Assembly: GCA_030435675.1 (NCBI GenBank)
Contig: CM059625.1
Span: 10,044,001-10,108,000, forward strand
Direction of reading: 5' to 3'
DNA length: 64,000 nucleotides
Source of the DNA: Steinernema hermaphroditum
Taxonomy: Eukaryota > Nematoda > Chromadorea > Rhabditida > Steinernematidae
This document shows positions 11,120 to 22,065 of this stretch, piece by piece (the first letter of the stretch is position 1; each line of letters opens with the position of its first letter). The translations under genes and the position numbers were made by a program. Under the pieces are notes generated by a model. That model was not told the origin of the DNA, ran no database searches, and saw only the letters and a program-made list of their open reading frames with translations.

Positions 11120-11591
11120 TGATCTCATAGAATATTAATATGTGTGACTAAAATAAAAATATCACCTGTGACGTCTCTGCGGACACCTACCCAGAAGGGC
11201 ACAAAATGCGTGTTTTGTTGCCATTTAAAAGATATTTTTTTTAGCGTTGAAGACGATTTCCGTCGGGCGAAAACGTTCCGTGATGCTCTTTAAATGCGGT
11301 AACAATTTATCTTTTGTCTGAATTTTACAAAGTGGTTATAGTATGAACTCAGTGCATATTGGCTTTGTTTATACGATTTCTGAATTTACGGTATCGTTTT
11401 ACCTCCCAATTACACACATTAGCAGTGTAGAAATGGTGTGTCTATGCTGTGTCGGCACTTGAAACTCCATCACACTGCGAAGAATGCTTGAAACGCGGCT
11501 GAGCACTGAGAATTTATTTAAAAAACTCAACAACGAACAAGTGGACTCGTATGATCATTTCGATTAGTGCACAGAATGGCTCAGGGGTCGT

Positions 11592-13557
11592 TTACTGTTC
11601 TTTGGCTTTTTGACGTTTTCTAGTAGTCTCGGTGTTCTCTGCCTTTTGTGCTTGTTCATCGGCTCTAGAGTGGTTCCCAGCCTTGCTAAGCGACTTGACT
11701 CGTTCTTGTGATTTTGCCAGCGACTTAGAAGAGGTTGACATAAAAAAGAGCGAGAGCATGGCTCTCATGAGGTAAAATGGCAAAATGACGAAAATGGCGA
11801 TGATCAGAAGGAAGTCGAGATTGAAATGTTTGACGAGATGGCAACACGTGTGGCTTTCCTTGAAGAACTTTGCCGATCTATGACGACCTACGTGCTCAAT
11901 GTAATGAAGAGCTCTGTCAAATGCCGTCTTTCCGCGGTCTTTCCACTCTCGAGCCATATCCTTGGCAGTGTCTTTATACCTGTAAATAGATGGTCGAATT
12001 GCTGCATAGAAATATGAACATACTTGGCTGTTTCTAAGACTTCTTTCATGGAGTTGTACAAATTCGTTTCCGTTAACTGGGACTTTTCAACGACTACTCC
12101 CAAACCCTTGGCAGCAACCTTCTGGAGATTTTGTCTGTTCGATCCGTAAAGGGGAATTCCGACAACGGGTACACCGTGCACCAAAGCTTCCATGACGCTA
12201 GACATGCCTCCGTTGGTAATAAGCAGACGAGTCTGCTTCATCGCTAAAACGAGTCTGCTTTGCCTCTCCTCATTGCAGCTGCATACCGATGAGATCATTC
12301 TGTGGAATGAAGGCGGTAATATTGATATGGTCGGGAACTTTGTCCATATCAATCGAAGGTAGTTGGATGCTCGGTCCAACCCTCCAATAGATACGGTATT
12401 TGTTGAACTTTCTTAGAACATTTAAGATAACTCTGGCCTGGGTTTCAGTCATTGCCGACGAATTTGCCTGAGTTCCCAATGACACAACGATCACACCCTC
12501 TTCTGCTGCGGCGATTGTGGAGTTCCAGGGCTGAAATAATTGTTACCTTCCTCTAGCTAAAATTTGCTCGTTACCGAAAACAACGGCTTGACGTGATCGA
12601 TGTGAAGGCCGCCCACTTGAATGACGTTCGGGGGTAAAGCAGTGTTTCCTTCTAGCAACGGGTCCGTATTCACGAAATAAAAGTCTGCATTTTGCTTCAG
12701 CTGTAATAGGTACGCATTATGCGATCACATTCTCATACACTACCTTGTTCACATCAGGGAAATGGGCGAACCGCTTCTTGATTTCATAATCGGAGGCAAA
12801 CATTTCAGTGATGGGGCCATCGAGAAGACGATAACGTTTCGACACAACGCTTGCAATTGAAGGAATTCCGGATTGAGCAATAAGTTCCTTGAGAAGGCAG
12901 AGACCGTTGGTGAATCTCTTGAGCGGTCTTGGAAGCTCGTAATTGGAAAAGACACAACTTGAGAGAGGTTGATCGAGATTCCAAGGGGTTCCAGAGGCAA
13001 TAAGTGTTTCGTCCGTGAATCCCTCGTGATCGTAGTAAATGTAAGGAATGCCAAGAACGTGGGCAACGGCGAGCTGGCAAGGATTTCCCGCGTAGATGAT
13101 AGCGACTTCGATTTGGTCTTTTTTCAGCGTGTCCATGAGGTTGCTGTTTAGTATCTAAATGATTACGTACGAGTGTCATTCAGAGCGTCGATTATACCTT
13201 GTAACACGAATGATTGTGTGCTGCCCAATAAGGCTCATAGAACTCTTCAAGAACGTATTCCTTACGCCATGGCTTCTCATTACCAATGGTTTCCAGAGGC
13301 CTATATAGCGCCTTAGGCAGCAGATTTTTTAGAGTCTTCTCGCGAACCAGATGAAGCTTCGGTTTCACCAGTCGTGGTTCTTCGGGGATAAGAATAGGCT
13401 TTACAGTAATCGTGTTGTGATGGCGGAGCGCCAGTTGTTGAGCCAGATATTCAAAGGTGGAACGTTCGAACTGCGTCGTTCCGATCAAAAACAGAAGCAC
13501 ATTGATGGAAAGGATACTCCGAATCAAAGAGAAACAAATCGCTAGCTTAAGCCACAT
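11592..13557 (-). CDS. UDP-glycosyltransferase-like membrane protein, probably lacking normal activity
   Basis: Six exons (13198-13557, 12744-13154, 12575-12700, 12287-12530, 12024-12243, 11592-11979) give 582 aa. The N-terminal signal is followed by the acceptor-binding half and then the UGT signature region FIPQNDLI...ITNGGMSSVMEALVHGVPVVGIPL. A C-terminal TM (LLIIAIFVILPFYLMRAML) and a long Lys/Arg/Ser-rich tail follow. Normal UGTs (ER lumen, UDP-sugar transfer to small lipophilic acceptors) have THGG and an Asp-Gln pair after IPLF; here these read TNGG and YGSNRQN, and the catalytic SH motif near the N-terminus is absent. This suggests altered specificity or a pseudoenzyme. The start is the first true ATG; upstream in-frame codons are not ATG. 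Confidence 0.9.
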
Positions 13558-14502
13558 GGCGGCGTATGCCAAGGAGCTCAAATGAGCTACGTTCGGCGGC
13601 GATGTCTAAGTCCGGGAAGGATGAGTGGGCAAACGTTGAGTTAAAGGTCAGGAATGGAGTGACACCTATTGTGTACTTAGGAGAGGAAGGCAAACACTTC
13701 CGTGCCCTTGCCGGCCAATCCTCTCCGACATCGACGGTCACTGAGACTACCCACAAAATTGTCTTCTATTAATAATCCTCGCTGACACTAATGTAAGGAT
13801 CATGAGTCAAAAAAATAAGAGAGGGTCATTTTTGACAGCAGACGCATCTACTGCGGAGAAAATTTAGCTGGACTTTTCAGTCACAACGCACCCATTCCGA
13901 ATTGAATTGTGCGGACAAAGCAAGAATTAAGTTGAATTTAGTGGTGTGATGGTTTTCACAGGTTGTCTTTATTTTTTTATTACAATTGTTTGAAAGTTTG
14001 TACCAATGATCTACGGACTTCAACGTTTTTTCGCTGACATAAGCAATCTACGATCTGCAGAACTTGAACTTCCAAGAACCTGTTTTTCCGGGCCAATTAC
14101 ACGTCCACTGTGTCATGTGAAGCGCAAAGAGAAATGAGCTATCTGATTTCAAGTAAATTAGCTGACAAACGAAATTTGACCGATTTTTTATCTACGAAAT
14201 GATACTCGATAATAACAAAGTTTAAAACGCAACGATAAGTTAGTTCCTCGAACTTTTGAGTCGAGGGATCAAAAAAGTGATTTGCCTGTTGCCGTGATTG
14301 CATCGCATATGCAAACTACTTGAGCACCAGTCACGTTTTAAATAGCGTAATTTTACTCGTACACTGAATTATTTGAAAGTCATCAAGAGCTGCGAAATAT
14401 GAAGAGCAAGTGTGGTATTTACATAGAAATAAGAAAGTTATCCCGTGCAGCAGTATATTTACTGTTAAGAGCAGAATTCCATTAAGGTAGTATGCTGAGC
14501 TG
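13558..14502. other. intergenic, nothing recognised
   Basis: AT-rich spacer between the 5' end of the UGT gene and the 3' end of the ILRUN homologue. No ORF with splice support is visible. Confidence 0.6.
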
Positions 14503-15588
14503 TCATTGAGGGGGTGTGCATGGAGTGCATGGAGGTCCTTCTGGCGCCTCATCCGTTTTCGATATATTCACGGGTGTTGAGGAGAAGTGATGCTGCACGC
14601 TGGAGAACTCCGTAAGATGTGAAACATCGTTAGATGTGCTGCTTGGACTCAGTGGTGCATCCAGAGCCATACCATCCATCGAATTTGATGTCTCCACCAC
14701 GAGAGAACCGTTCATCTAAACGAGAGAAGTTTATGAGAAGCACAGTGCGGCACATGTTATACCGATTCAGTGGAACTATGGCGGCCGGTGTCCGGGAACG
14801 CGAACGGATTGGAGGAGTGCCTGGAGGGTCCGTGCCCCAATGGAGCCGAGGCCATTTGCTGTGTAATGTCGAGGATACCCATGTCATCAACCACGATTAT
14901 GCACCAGATGGATTCTGAAGACTGTAGTCAGAAAAGGGATATCAAAAAAGCGCTTACCTCCAAACGGAATGCCATTGGAGGTGTTGAGCTGCCACCGACT
15001 TTGGTAGATTCCTTTCGCCGGAGGACTCAGCATCTCAACACTTACATCGCCCATTTGATAGGCTTGCAGTGACGGAACCGAGTATCTACTTCGCTCAGAT
15101 AACTGCGAACCTAGAGGAAACATGTTATCTACTCGAAATTATTGCAAATATACCTTCCATGAAGTTGATGAAGCAGTCTTGTGGCCATGCCTCACTGCCA
15201 CTGTTCAGAAACCTCCATGTTTTGATAAACCGGGTGTTTGGAGGGACGCTTTCGCCTTCTCCTATAGTAATGTCTTTCACAAATTGCATCGAAGGCAGTT
15301 GGGCAGTGTATTCAGGTGGCGGCAGTCCTTGCCAATTAGTAGAACCGTAGTCATAATATGCTCCTAACGCTGCCTGGAGATTCCTGCAAACCTTTAAAGG
15401 TGATTCAGAATTTCAGTCGATCAATACCAGTTGTTCATATCGAGGAAGAAGGCACATGCTTCAGGAGTAACGGCGTGGTTTTCCCCGAGAATGTACTGGA
15501 ACTGTCTGATCAGAGTTTCCTTATCATTTGTCGCCATGCAGCTCATCGCGCGTGCCAACGCTCCATCAACGTCGCCATCAATATCCAT
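14503..15588 (-). CDS. ILRUN: ILRUN (C6orf106) homologue: UBA-like plus NBR1-type FW domain
   Basis: Five exons (15428-15588, 15154-15383, 14958-15110, 14763-14914, 14503-14715) give 302 aa; human ILRUN has 298. The N-terminus MDIDGDVDGALARAMSC parallels MEGMDVDLDPELMQKFSC. A UBA-like segment with CAFFLDMNNW-NLQAALGAYYDYG follows, then the FW domain: FVKDITIGEGESVPP, FIKTWRFLNSGSEAWP, VSVEMLSPPAKGIYQSRWQL and IWCIIVVDDMG. The C-terminal tail is Ser/Pro-rich. In vertebrates ILRUN dampens p300/CBP-IRF3 transcription; the nematode role is unknown. I chose the ATG at 15588 because a TTTCAG acceptor lies between it and an upstream in-frame ATG at 15615. Confidence 0.9.
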
Positions 15589-16632
15589 CGCGCGGCTTTC
15601 TGAAACGGTCAACATAATTTACCCGTAATAGCTCTAATCTATTAAAAGCGTGCACGATTAAATGCCGTTCATAGTTGCACTAACACCAGCTTACACGCAG
15701 CGCTCAGAAAACCATGTAAAGAGTGCGAGCGCATCGTCACCTTCTAAATCGCCCACGCACCGATAATCCTGCATCTTGAGAACGGTGGAGCAAAACATAA
15801 GGCACATCGACGATGTAATTAGCAGCACGCTCGTGTTTTTTTTGCGATGCGAGAGAGCGTACGAGAAAGAGTATTGAATTGTATTTACTGGTGCTCATCT
15901 ATTGCGGAAAGTACACACACCACTCGGTGAGAGTTTTTTGGCAAGGATGTGAGCAAAAAATTGCTCCTTTGTTTTCGAGAAGATGACTTGTTCTACGTGG
16001 CTGCCTCGCAACATTTCATCCATTTTCGCAAGTTTCATGAGTGCGCATAGCATTTTAATTTTGTTTTATCGTCGTCTCCTTGCTCACTATATCTCTTCGT
16101 CCCAAAACACATCGCTCAGCTATTTCTGCTTCTCACTGCGCTCGCTACGCTACGAGCGACGAAAAGGAACGAACGCAGAAGTGACGTCACGACAACAGCA
16201 TCAACGTAAAAATTCGTGCTTTGTCATTCGCGGCACGCGCTTGGGCTTTCGAGCGGCCGCCTCACGAAGACGCCGCGAGTTGATCGGTTAAACAGTGAAC
16301 GACGAAGTCGCGGTGGGACCCAGCTGATGTTTGATTCCCGTAGTCGCTGTGGCGCCGCGCGGGAAATTAAACAATGCAAACGCGTAGCCCATGTGCTCCT
16401 CATAACATACAATTGTATTCGCACGAAATTTGCATGATAAGTGGCGAATATAAATATTACAGGAAGCACTGCTCTTAGCATAGCTTCAGGTAAAAAAGCG
16501 ATGTTTCATATGCTGTTACGAATAGAGGGTGAATCGTCGAATAACTTTGTTGACTGTTTGCAACAATAACTGCTATAAGAAACCAGGGTCTTACATTTGT
16601 GCCCCCAGCGATCGTCCAATCGCCTTTTCTGA
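15589..16632. other. intergenic, nothing recognised
   Basis: No convincing gene is visible. The stretch includes a GC-richer patch around 16130-16380 that may be the promoter of the following plus-strand locus. Confidence 0.5.
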
Positions 16633-17027
16633 AATTCGCTGAATGGACTGAGCAAGCGGTCGTTTTCGGCTATCATTGATGGCCCAATAATCTCTTCGGC
16701 TCCCAGAAGGCCTGGAACACCAGGAAGTCGTAGATACAATGTCTTGCCAAGCAGATTGTCACAATCGCTCGATTCCATTCGCACCGCCCGAGAAGCCGAA
16801 GAACCGCTACACAGTCTCTGCGCTGCCAGCTGCTCATATAGTTTTCACTTCGTTAACTGTGCTCTACTGCTTTGTCCGCGTCCCTTCATGGAAGCCGCCG
16901 AAGATGCTGTACAAATCCGAAATTTGCGCCGCCAGCCGAACTGAAGATGTGATTTTGCTCCATTCGCTGTGCCCCACCACCGCGGCTCGAGTCGATTCGA
17001 CGCTCGCATAAGCTGATGGGATCGCCG
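16633..17027 (+). pseudogene. locus homologous to the 53.7-54.0 kb gene, integrity uncertain
   Basis: An open plus-strand frame (16633-16944) encodes LSKRSFSAIIDGPIISSAPR... GTPGSRR..., then TAREAEEP. It matches the minus-strand exon at 53691-54039 (LSNRSFSAVVVDAMITPAPR... GTPGSRS..., TARASEQ). The 87 bp core (16648-16734) is about 80% identical by eye. Most changes are synonymous or conservative in this frame (I/V, R/K), which is why I take this strand as coding. Similarity resumes near 16960-17027 (PFAVP; ...GATGGGATCG). An in-frame TGA just before the block with no good acceptor, and a frame change afterwards, suggest either missed introns or a decayed copy. An AATAAA occurs near 17057. 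Confidence 0.4.
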
Positions 17028-17171
17028 CCTGGCATTCAGAAGTTGTGGTCCTTATGGAATAAAAGAGTGAAACGATGACTCCGGTGTGATCGCTGTCCTT
17101 TTTTGGGCTATATAAGACGCCATGTACTGTATAAGCCGTTGATTCAGAAGTACAAACGATAGGACGATAAA

Positions 17172-17199
17172 ATCAACTACCCGCGACCGGGTAGTTGAT
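17172..17199. repeat. perfect 11-bp inverted repeat (hairpin) with 6-nt loop
   Basis: Arms atcaactaccc (17172-17182) and gggtagttgat (17189-17199) flank the loop gcgacc. It lies in noncoding DNA downstream of the 16.7 kb locus. Confidence 0.7.
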
Positions 17200-18259
17200 C
17201 TTGCGTGGGAACTTCCATGTTTAGGTGTACATATTGCCATGACAATATGTATGATAATCAAAATGTGGAAGTGAAAGCCGAAAGCAAGTAAGTCCGTTTC
17301 GAGATTTTCCACAGTGGCAAGCCTACAAATCTTCCTTGTGTCAAAGTCAAATCAACTGATCGAAACGAGTGCTAAGCAGTTTTTGTTGTGCATATCCTGT
17401 AATTCAATGTACATTGAATACAACTACAATTAAAACCATTGACAGTAATTACACTAGCATTTTTTAAAATTATCAGTGGAATTCAGTCTGTACACGCCCC
17501 AAAAGTGGGTCCTGTACTTGCTTATGAAGTCTAGAATCTAACCATTACACACAGATATTAACACCCATTGTATGCGTACTTATTATGTAGATACATAAAT
17601 TTACACGTCAAGCTTTACCGTGAAACTCGAAGGCTCGAACCTGGTACGAAAAAGCAGCAAGGCATGGCCATATTCTTTCCATCTTATTGCCTGCAACTAC
17701 TTTAGCTTTCGGACACTTTGTAGTTTCTTCTTGCCTCACCGTCAATCGCTACGGAGAACGAGTACTTGGTCGAATGCTCCGTATTCTTATTTGCAAGGCG
17801 CGAACATTTTGTTTATAGTTTGCATGACAATTACTCATTTCTTCGTAATCTAATCACGAATGAAAAGAAAGTGTTGAGAGGGCACTTCAGAAGAGACAGC
17901 TGCTCACATGATGTCCTGAGAGAGACAAACACAAAGCAAAAAATAGCCTCGATGTGTCTGGGTACCCTTCCACTTTGCAGGCTGCACTTCGATGATTGGA
18001 TCGGTTATAGAAAGGTGCCGTCACACTTTAATGAATGTGTTTTGTTCCCCAAAATATTCGGGCAGTTCGTCCTTAGAGGTGATTGATTTTGCCGATTTTC
18101 TGACAATAGTCTGTTTTTATGAAGTCTGAGAAGTCCGAAAGGGCGTCCAAGTGCCAAGTCCTAGACGTGTTGTATTTATGAACAGTGGAGGCCCGCCTCA
18201 CAGGAAGCAATGAAAAGGTGTGATTAGTCAGCTTTTTGACATTGACTTCTGACGGTTTC
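17200..18259. other. intergenic, nothing recognised
   Basis: Spacer before the RhoGDI-like gene. Only short frames on both strands; no splice-supported exon is visible. Confidence 0.6.
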
Positions 18260-18270
18260 ATGAAGAGGAA

Positions 18271-19040
18271 ATGGCTTCTCGGCTACGTTATGCTCGAAGT
18301 ATGGATCTAACTATTTGGCTATTTCCTGCTAAAGCTGTCTTTTCAGAATCTCACTTCTCCTCAGAAGAGTTCACTGGTTCCCCATGTGGTATTAAGGAAC
18401 CCGATCTTACCGATGACGAAACACTGATGTTTGTTTGAAACATTTTATGAGTAATCGAATTGTACATTTGAAGGCGCATGAAGGAACTGATTCCGGCCGA
18501 ATCGTTCGAAGCCATCGACATCTCGAAGCCAGTGATTGAAGTGGGTCGTATCGAGCTCAATATCGGCAACCATGAAGTGGAATTGAAGGACGATGAAATC
18601 CCTCAGCTCCACATCGTGAGGGACTTTGCCTACGAAACTTCGATCACCCTCACATTTTATGCCAATACCGTACTCTACGGACTGAGGTACTTGGTTAAGA
18701 CTACTTCCTTTTCGAGTGAAGGTATGCGACCACTTCGTAGTATCACCTATCGTCAAGTGTTTAGGAGTTGCACTTCGGCTCAACTTTGGCATGGTCCTGC
18801 CGTCACGACGAGAACAGATGCACACGGTATACCTCGACTTGTCGCAAATTCCAAAAAGTATGTCTATTTTCTTTCTAGAACAATATCTGATGCATTTTTT
18901 CAGTGGACGATGGAGACTATCACAAGTTTCACTTGGAACTCGGCACCGAAGACGGACGTCTTTTCGCCGAACGCTTCTTTAAGCTATCGCTAAAGGACGT
19001 GAAAGGAATAAAAAATAACGAAACAGTTTACAATCTGTGA
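18271..19040 (+). CDS. divergent RhoGDI-like protein
   Basis: Five exons (18271-18298, 18347-18428, 18474-18721, 18765-18857, 18904-19040) close to 195 aa, near the RhoGDI size of about 204. The N-terminal DLTDDETLMRMKELI resembles the RhoGDI helix ELDKDDESLRKYKEALL. The segment HIVRDFAYETSITLTFYAN...LYGLRYLVKTT lines up with FVLKEGVEYRIKISFRVN...VSGMKYIQHTY of the immunoglobulin-like fold. The end (RLFAERFFKLSLKD) fits the last beta strand. RhoGDIs extract prenylated Rho GTPases from membranes. Identity is low and the YGPR-containing region is not preserved, so prenyl-pocket function is inference. A different GDI/PDE6D/UNC119-fold protein is the main alternative. Confidence 0.5.
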
Positions 19041-22000
19041 ATACCTGTATTATTTTTCGCCTTTTGAATATATTTGTGCTGTGTATATTGCCAATTATTT
19101 CAGGCCTATTGTCGTCTATCGTCAAAAACGTATGACGTAAAATACATACTTATTTTCCACTGTGCCATTTTCGACTATTTTCTGGATAAAACATCCACAT
19201 GCCTATGTTTAAGAACAATTCAATTGGATAGCTCCTGGTCAAATAAAAAGAATGCCAAGCCTTTATCAAAAACTTCACTTCGCGGAACACTTCAAGTACA
19301 TTCGTTACCGACATTCCTTAAGAATCAAAGAAATTTTGGCTATGATCATTTAGCCGTAATTTTCGTAAGGTCTTAACATAATCAGCTGTGCGTATGAGTT
19401 GAGAGATTTTGGCGTTAACGTTAAATAATGTATGCCTCTCTGTGGTTCACTTTTGAGCTTGATAGCAAAAAATTCGGAAAGAAGGAAATTTCGGCACACC
19501 AAAACCAGAGTGATTGGACGATTCACCTTCTTTTACAACAATATACCATCTCCAGGATCGTCGATGGACTGTCAGTGCTTCATGACGAAATGCAGCGGAA
19601 ATGATCGTAGCGTTGAACTAACTGTTATGACAAAGAGGAGTTCTGCGCATTACACCGTTGATAGCTTAATCACCCCATAATGAATCACCCGTTTACGAGT
19701 CTGTTTTACGACATCACGAGTTTTCTTCTTGTTCAGTGGCGAAAAAATCGTCGCGCCCATTAAAATATTGGCATTCCGAAAAGGAGTGAAAACACCGATA
19801 AGCATCTTGTTATCGAAAGTATGTGGTATATTTATTTTCACCAAGTGTGGATGGAAAATCTTATCGGAAGTTTTCATTGCAGTTTCCGATGACCATGAAA
19901 GTTCGAAGATTCGCATAGATATAATTGGCCGATGTACGCGTTTGACCCGTGAAAAGAGGAAAATGCGGCATGGGCTCATTCAAGCACGTCCACCTGGCAC
20001 GATTCAATTGAATAAATCCCAACATATAAAAAACACATTTTCCCAGCGCATACGGTTTGCGCATTTGAAAATGTTTGCGGAAGATGCGCGCCGTAGGACT
20101 ATGTGCAAGTTGAAGTGCCGCGATCGCCGAAGGTGGTCATCGACCTCCTCGGCTCGTCATCTCAACAGCCCCTTTGCGTTTGAAACTTATCGGCTATTAC
20201 GTGGACACGCCATATGCTTTGAGAGCACCAAAGGACGTTTTTATGGTCTTTGTGAGGAACATTTTTTTTGGTCCGAAAGTGAAATTAGGCGAAAACCAGA
20301 TTGACAAAAAAGGCGATAGTCGAAATGAGTTCAAGGCTAATTCAAGGAGGGAGGAGCAGCGCAATGAGGGATGATTGCATGACTATCCGATTTCTTATTG
20401 TTGCTGTTACCAATTCATTTTGCCATTTCGACGAGTGGCATCCAATAGTGGGCATTTTGGCTCCTTGTAATCCGTTCTCCGGAAAGAGCTCTCTCTCTGG
20501 TCCTTTAGGCATCTTCGCCGAAGTGAATTACTTCGACTTTTTAGCCGAAATATGCTTCTTTCGGTATCTCTAGTGGGAGATAATTACTAAGCGAAGGTCA
20601 AATTCCTACGCCGTTTCTTGAGAGTGAGTCACGCGCGAGTACCACTTATTTCAACACGCAGCTTTCTTTGCCCTCCCCCTCACTGTAAGCCAATTTACGA
20701 GTCATTTGCCCCCGAAAGGAATACAGAACTCTTCGTTCTTTTTATTCGAGCCGCCCTGTGTTGTTGCATTGCTAACGTGTTCACCGTCTGGCGTATGGAA
20801 ACCTGTTTTTGCCGTTAGCGCTAGTATCAATTTCGAAATAAAAACCGATAGCATCAGTTATAAATGTAACGGGTGATGATAAAAGTGTGTTTTCGAGCGT
20901 TCTGTTTGAGGAAAACAGTACCTATGCGATTTTCTCCAGGCTTTTGTGAGGGCTCGTTGAGTAGGACAGCAGCAGTGGCTGCACTAAACTTCTGCGCAAT
21001 TGCATTTGACTCAAATCCTTTTGTGAGTTCGCGCATTGACCGACCCTGACAGAAGATTAAGCCTGTCTGCCCTTCCCTCGGTGTCGCCCTGAGTCTTCTT
21101 TTGCAAGTGTTATGCATTTTATTTTTGTAGCCGTCTGTTTTCAATCCATTTATAAACGGGTTCGCCAAAAAACGGATGTGCTGCGAAAACTTGTTGCAAA
21201 TACCCCTAGAAGGGGTCGCTTGACAGGGACCCTGGGGCTAGCGTATGATGTTCGGACCTGCTGCACATTGCAACAACAATTTTGGGTGGCAAATCGCCGC
21301 GGGCAGCTCAGCTGTCATCATCTGATTACCTTGTGAAATATCACCTAAGGACCCATTGCAACTTGCTCTTTCAAAACCAAATAGCTGCTGGAGAAGCGTG
21401 TTGCGAGCGCTGAAGTCGAAGGCCCCTCCCTTTTTCCTCGACCGGTGACTTCTCCTTCACGTGCCACTGGTTTTGCGCGAATCTGATAAGCGCGTTTCTT
21501 TGCCGTGTATTGTCATCCCCCTTTTGGCCTCCATCCTTTGATTTGCCACCGGTCGTGCCGAGCAGAGCAGGCTGCGCAATTTGCATAATCCTTCTTTCTG
21601 TGGAGCTCTCACGAACTTTTCGCCCTCAGGAACCTCACCCAGGCCGTTGATGTTTGCCTAGCCGTGGTCATTTCCGATTGCAACCCTCAACAAGGGAGGC
21701 ATCGCAAACATGACATAGATTCCCTCAGTTCAGTTTTATTCAGAAATATGCCAATGTCACTCGAATTTAAGACGGTAAACGTGATATGCCTGCAGGTTCA
21801 AACGGACTTTCGGGGTCGGTTATGAAGTCGATGGTGTTCCGATGCTAAGCGTGGACGTTTCTACCTTCTGTGGCCGCAAAACATTAAACCTGTTTTACCT
21901 CTGTTTCAATTCGGTTTGTTGAACAATTGCTTCAATGCCTTATGACTTCCACCTTTTTTGGTCCCTCGTGATTGTCGACTGTCATCATCTTATTTCATTT

Positions 22001-22056
22001 TCATGTCAACGCTACCATATAAGTTTCAAACCCACCATTATTTTCATTTTATTTCA
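19041..22056. other. 3 kb stretch without a recognisable gene
   Basis: The longest open frame (about 19732-20304, plus, following a TTGTTCAG acceptor) encodes a basic, Ile/Lys-rich peptide without motifs or ATG start. Other frames are under 110 codons. No repeat family or RNA gene is recognised. The last bases (TTTATTTCAG at 22047-22056) are the trans-splice acceptor of the ZP gene. Confidence 0.5.
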
Positions 22057-22065
22057 GAGAGAACA

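Noticed and set aside
16506..16784. Minus-strand reading of the duplicated module (LRLPGVPG...AENDRLLS)
   Set aside because: Open in both loci, but substitutions between copies fit the opposite frame better (more silent and conservative changes), and only that frame extends to further matches.
19732..20304. Open frame of about 190 codons after a TTGTTCAG acceptor (+)
   Set aside because: No ATG start, no recognisable domain and basic AT-rich composition. Kept only as a note in the intergenic entry.
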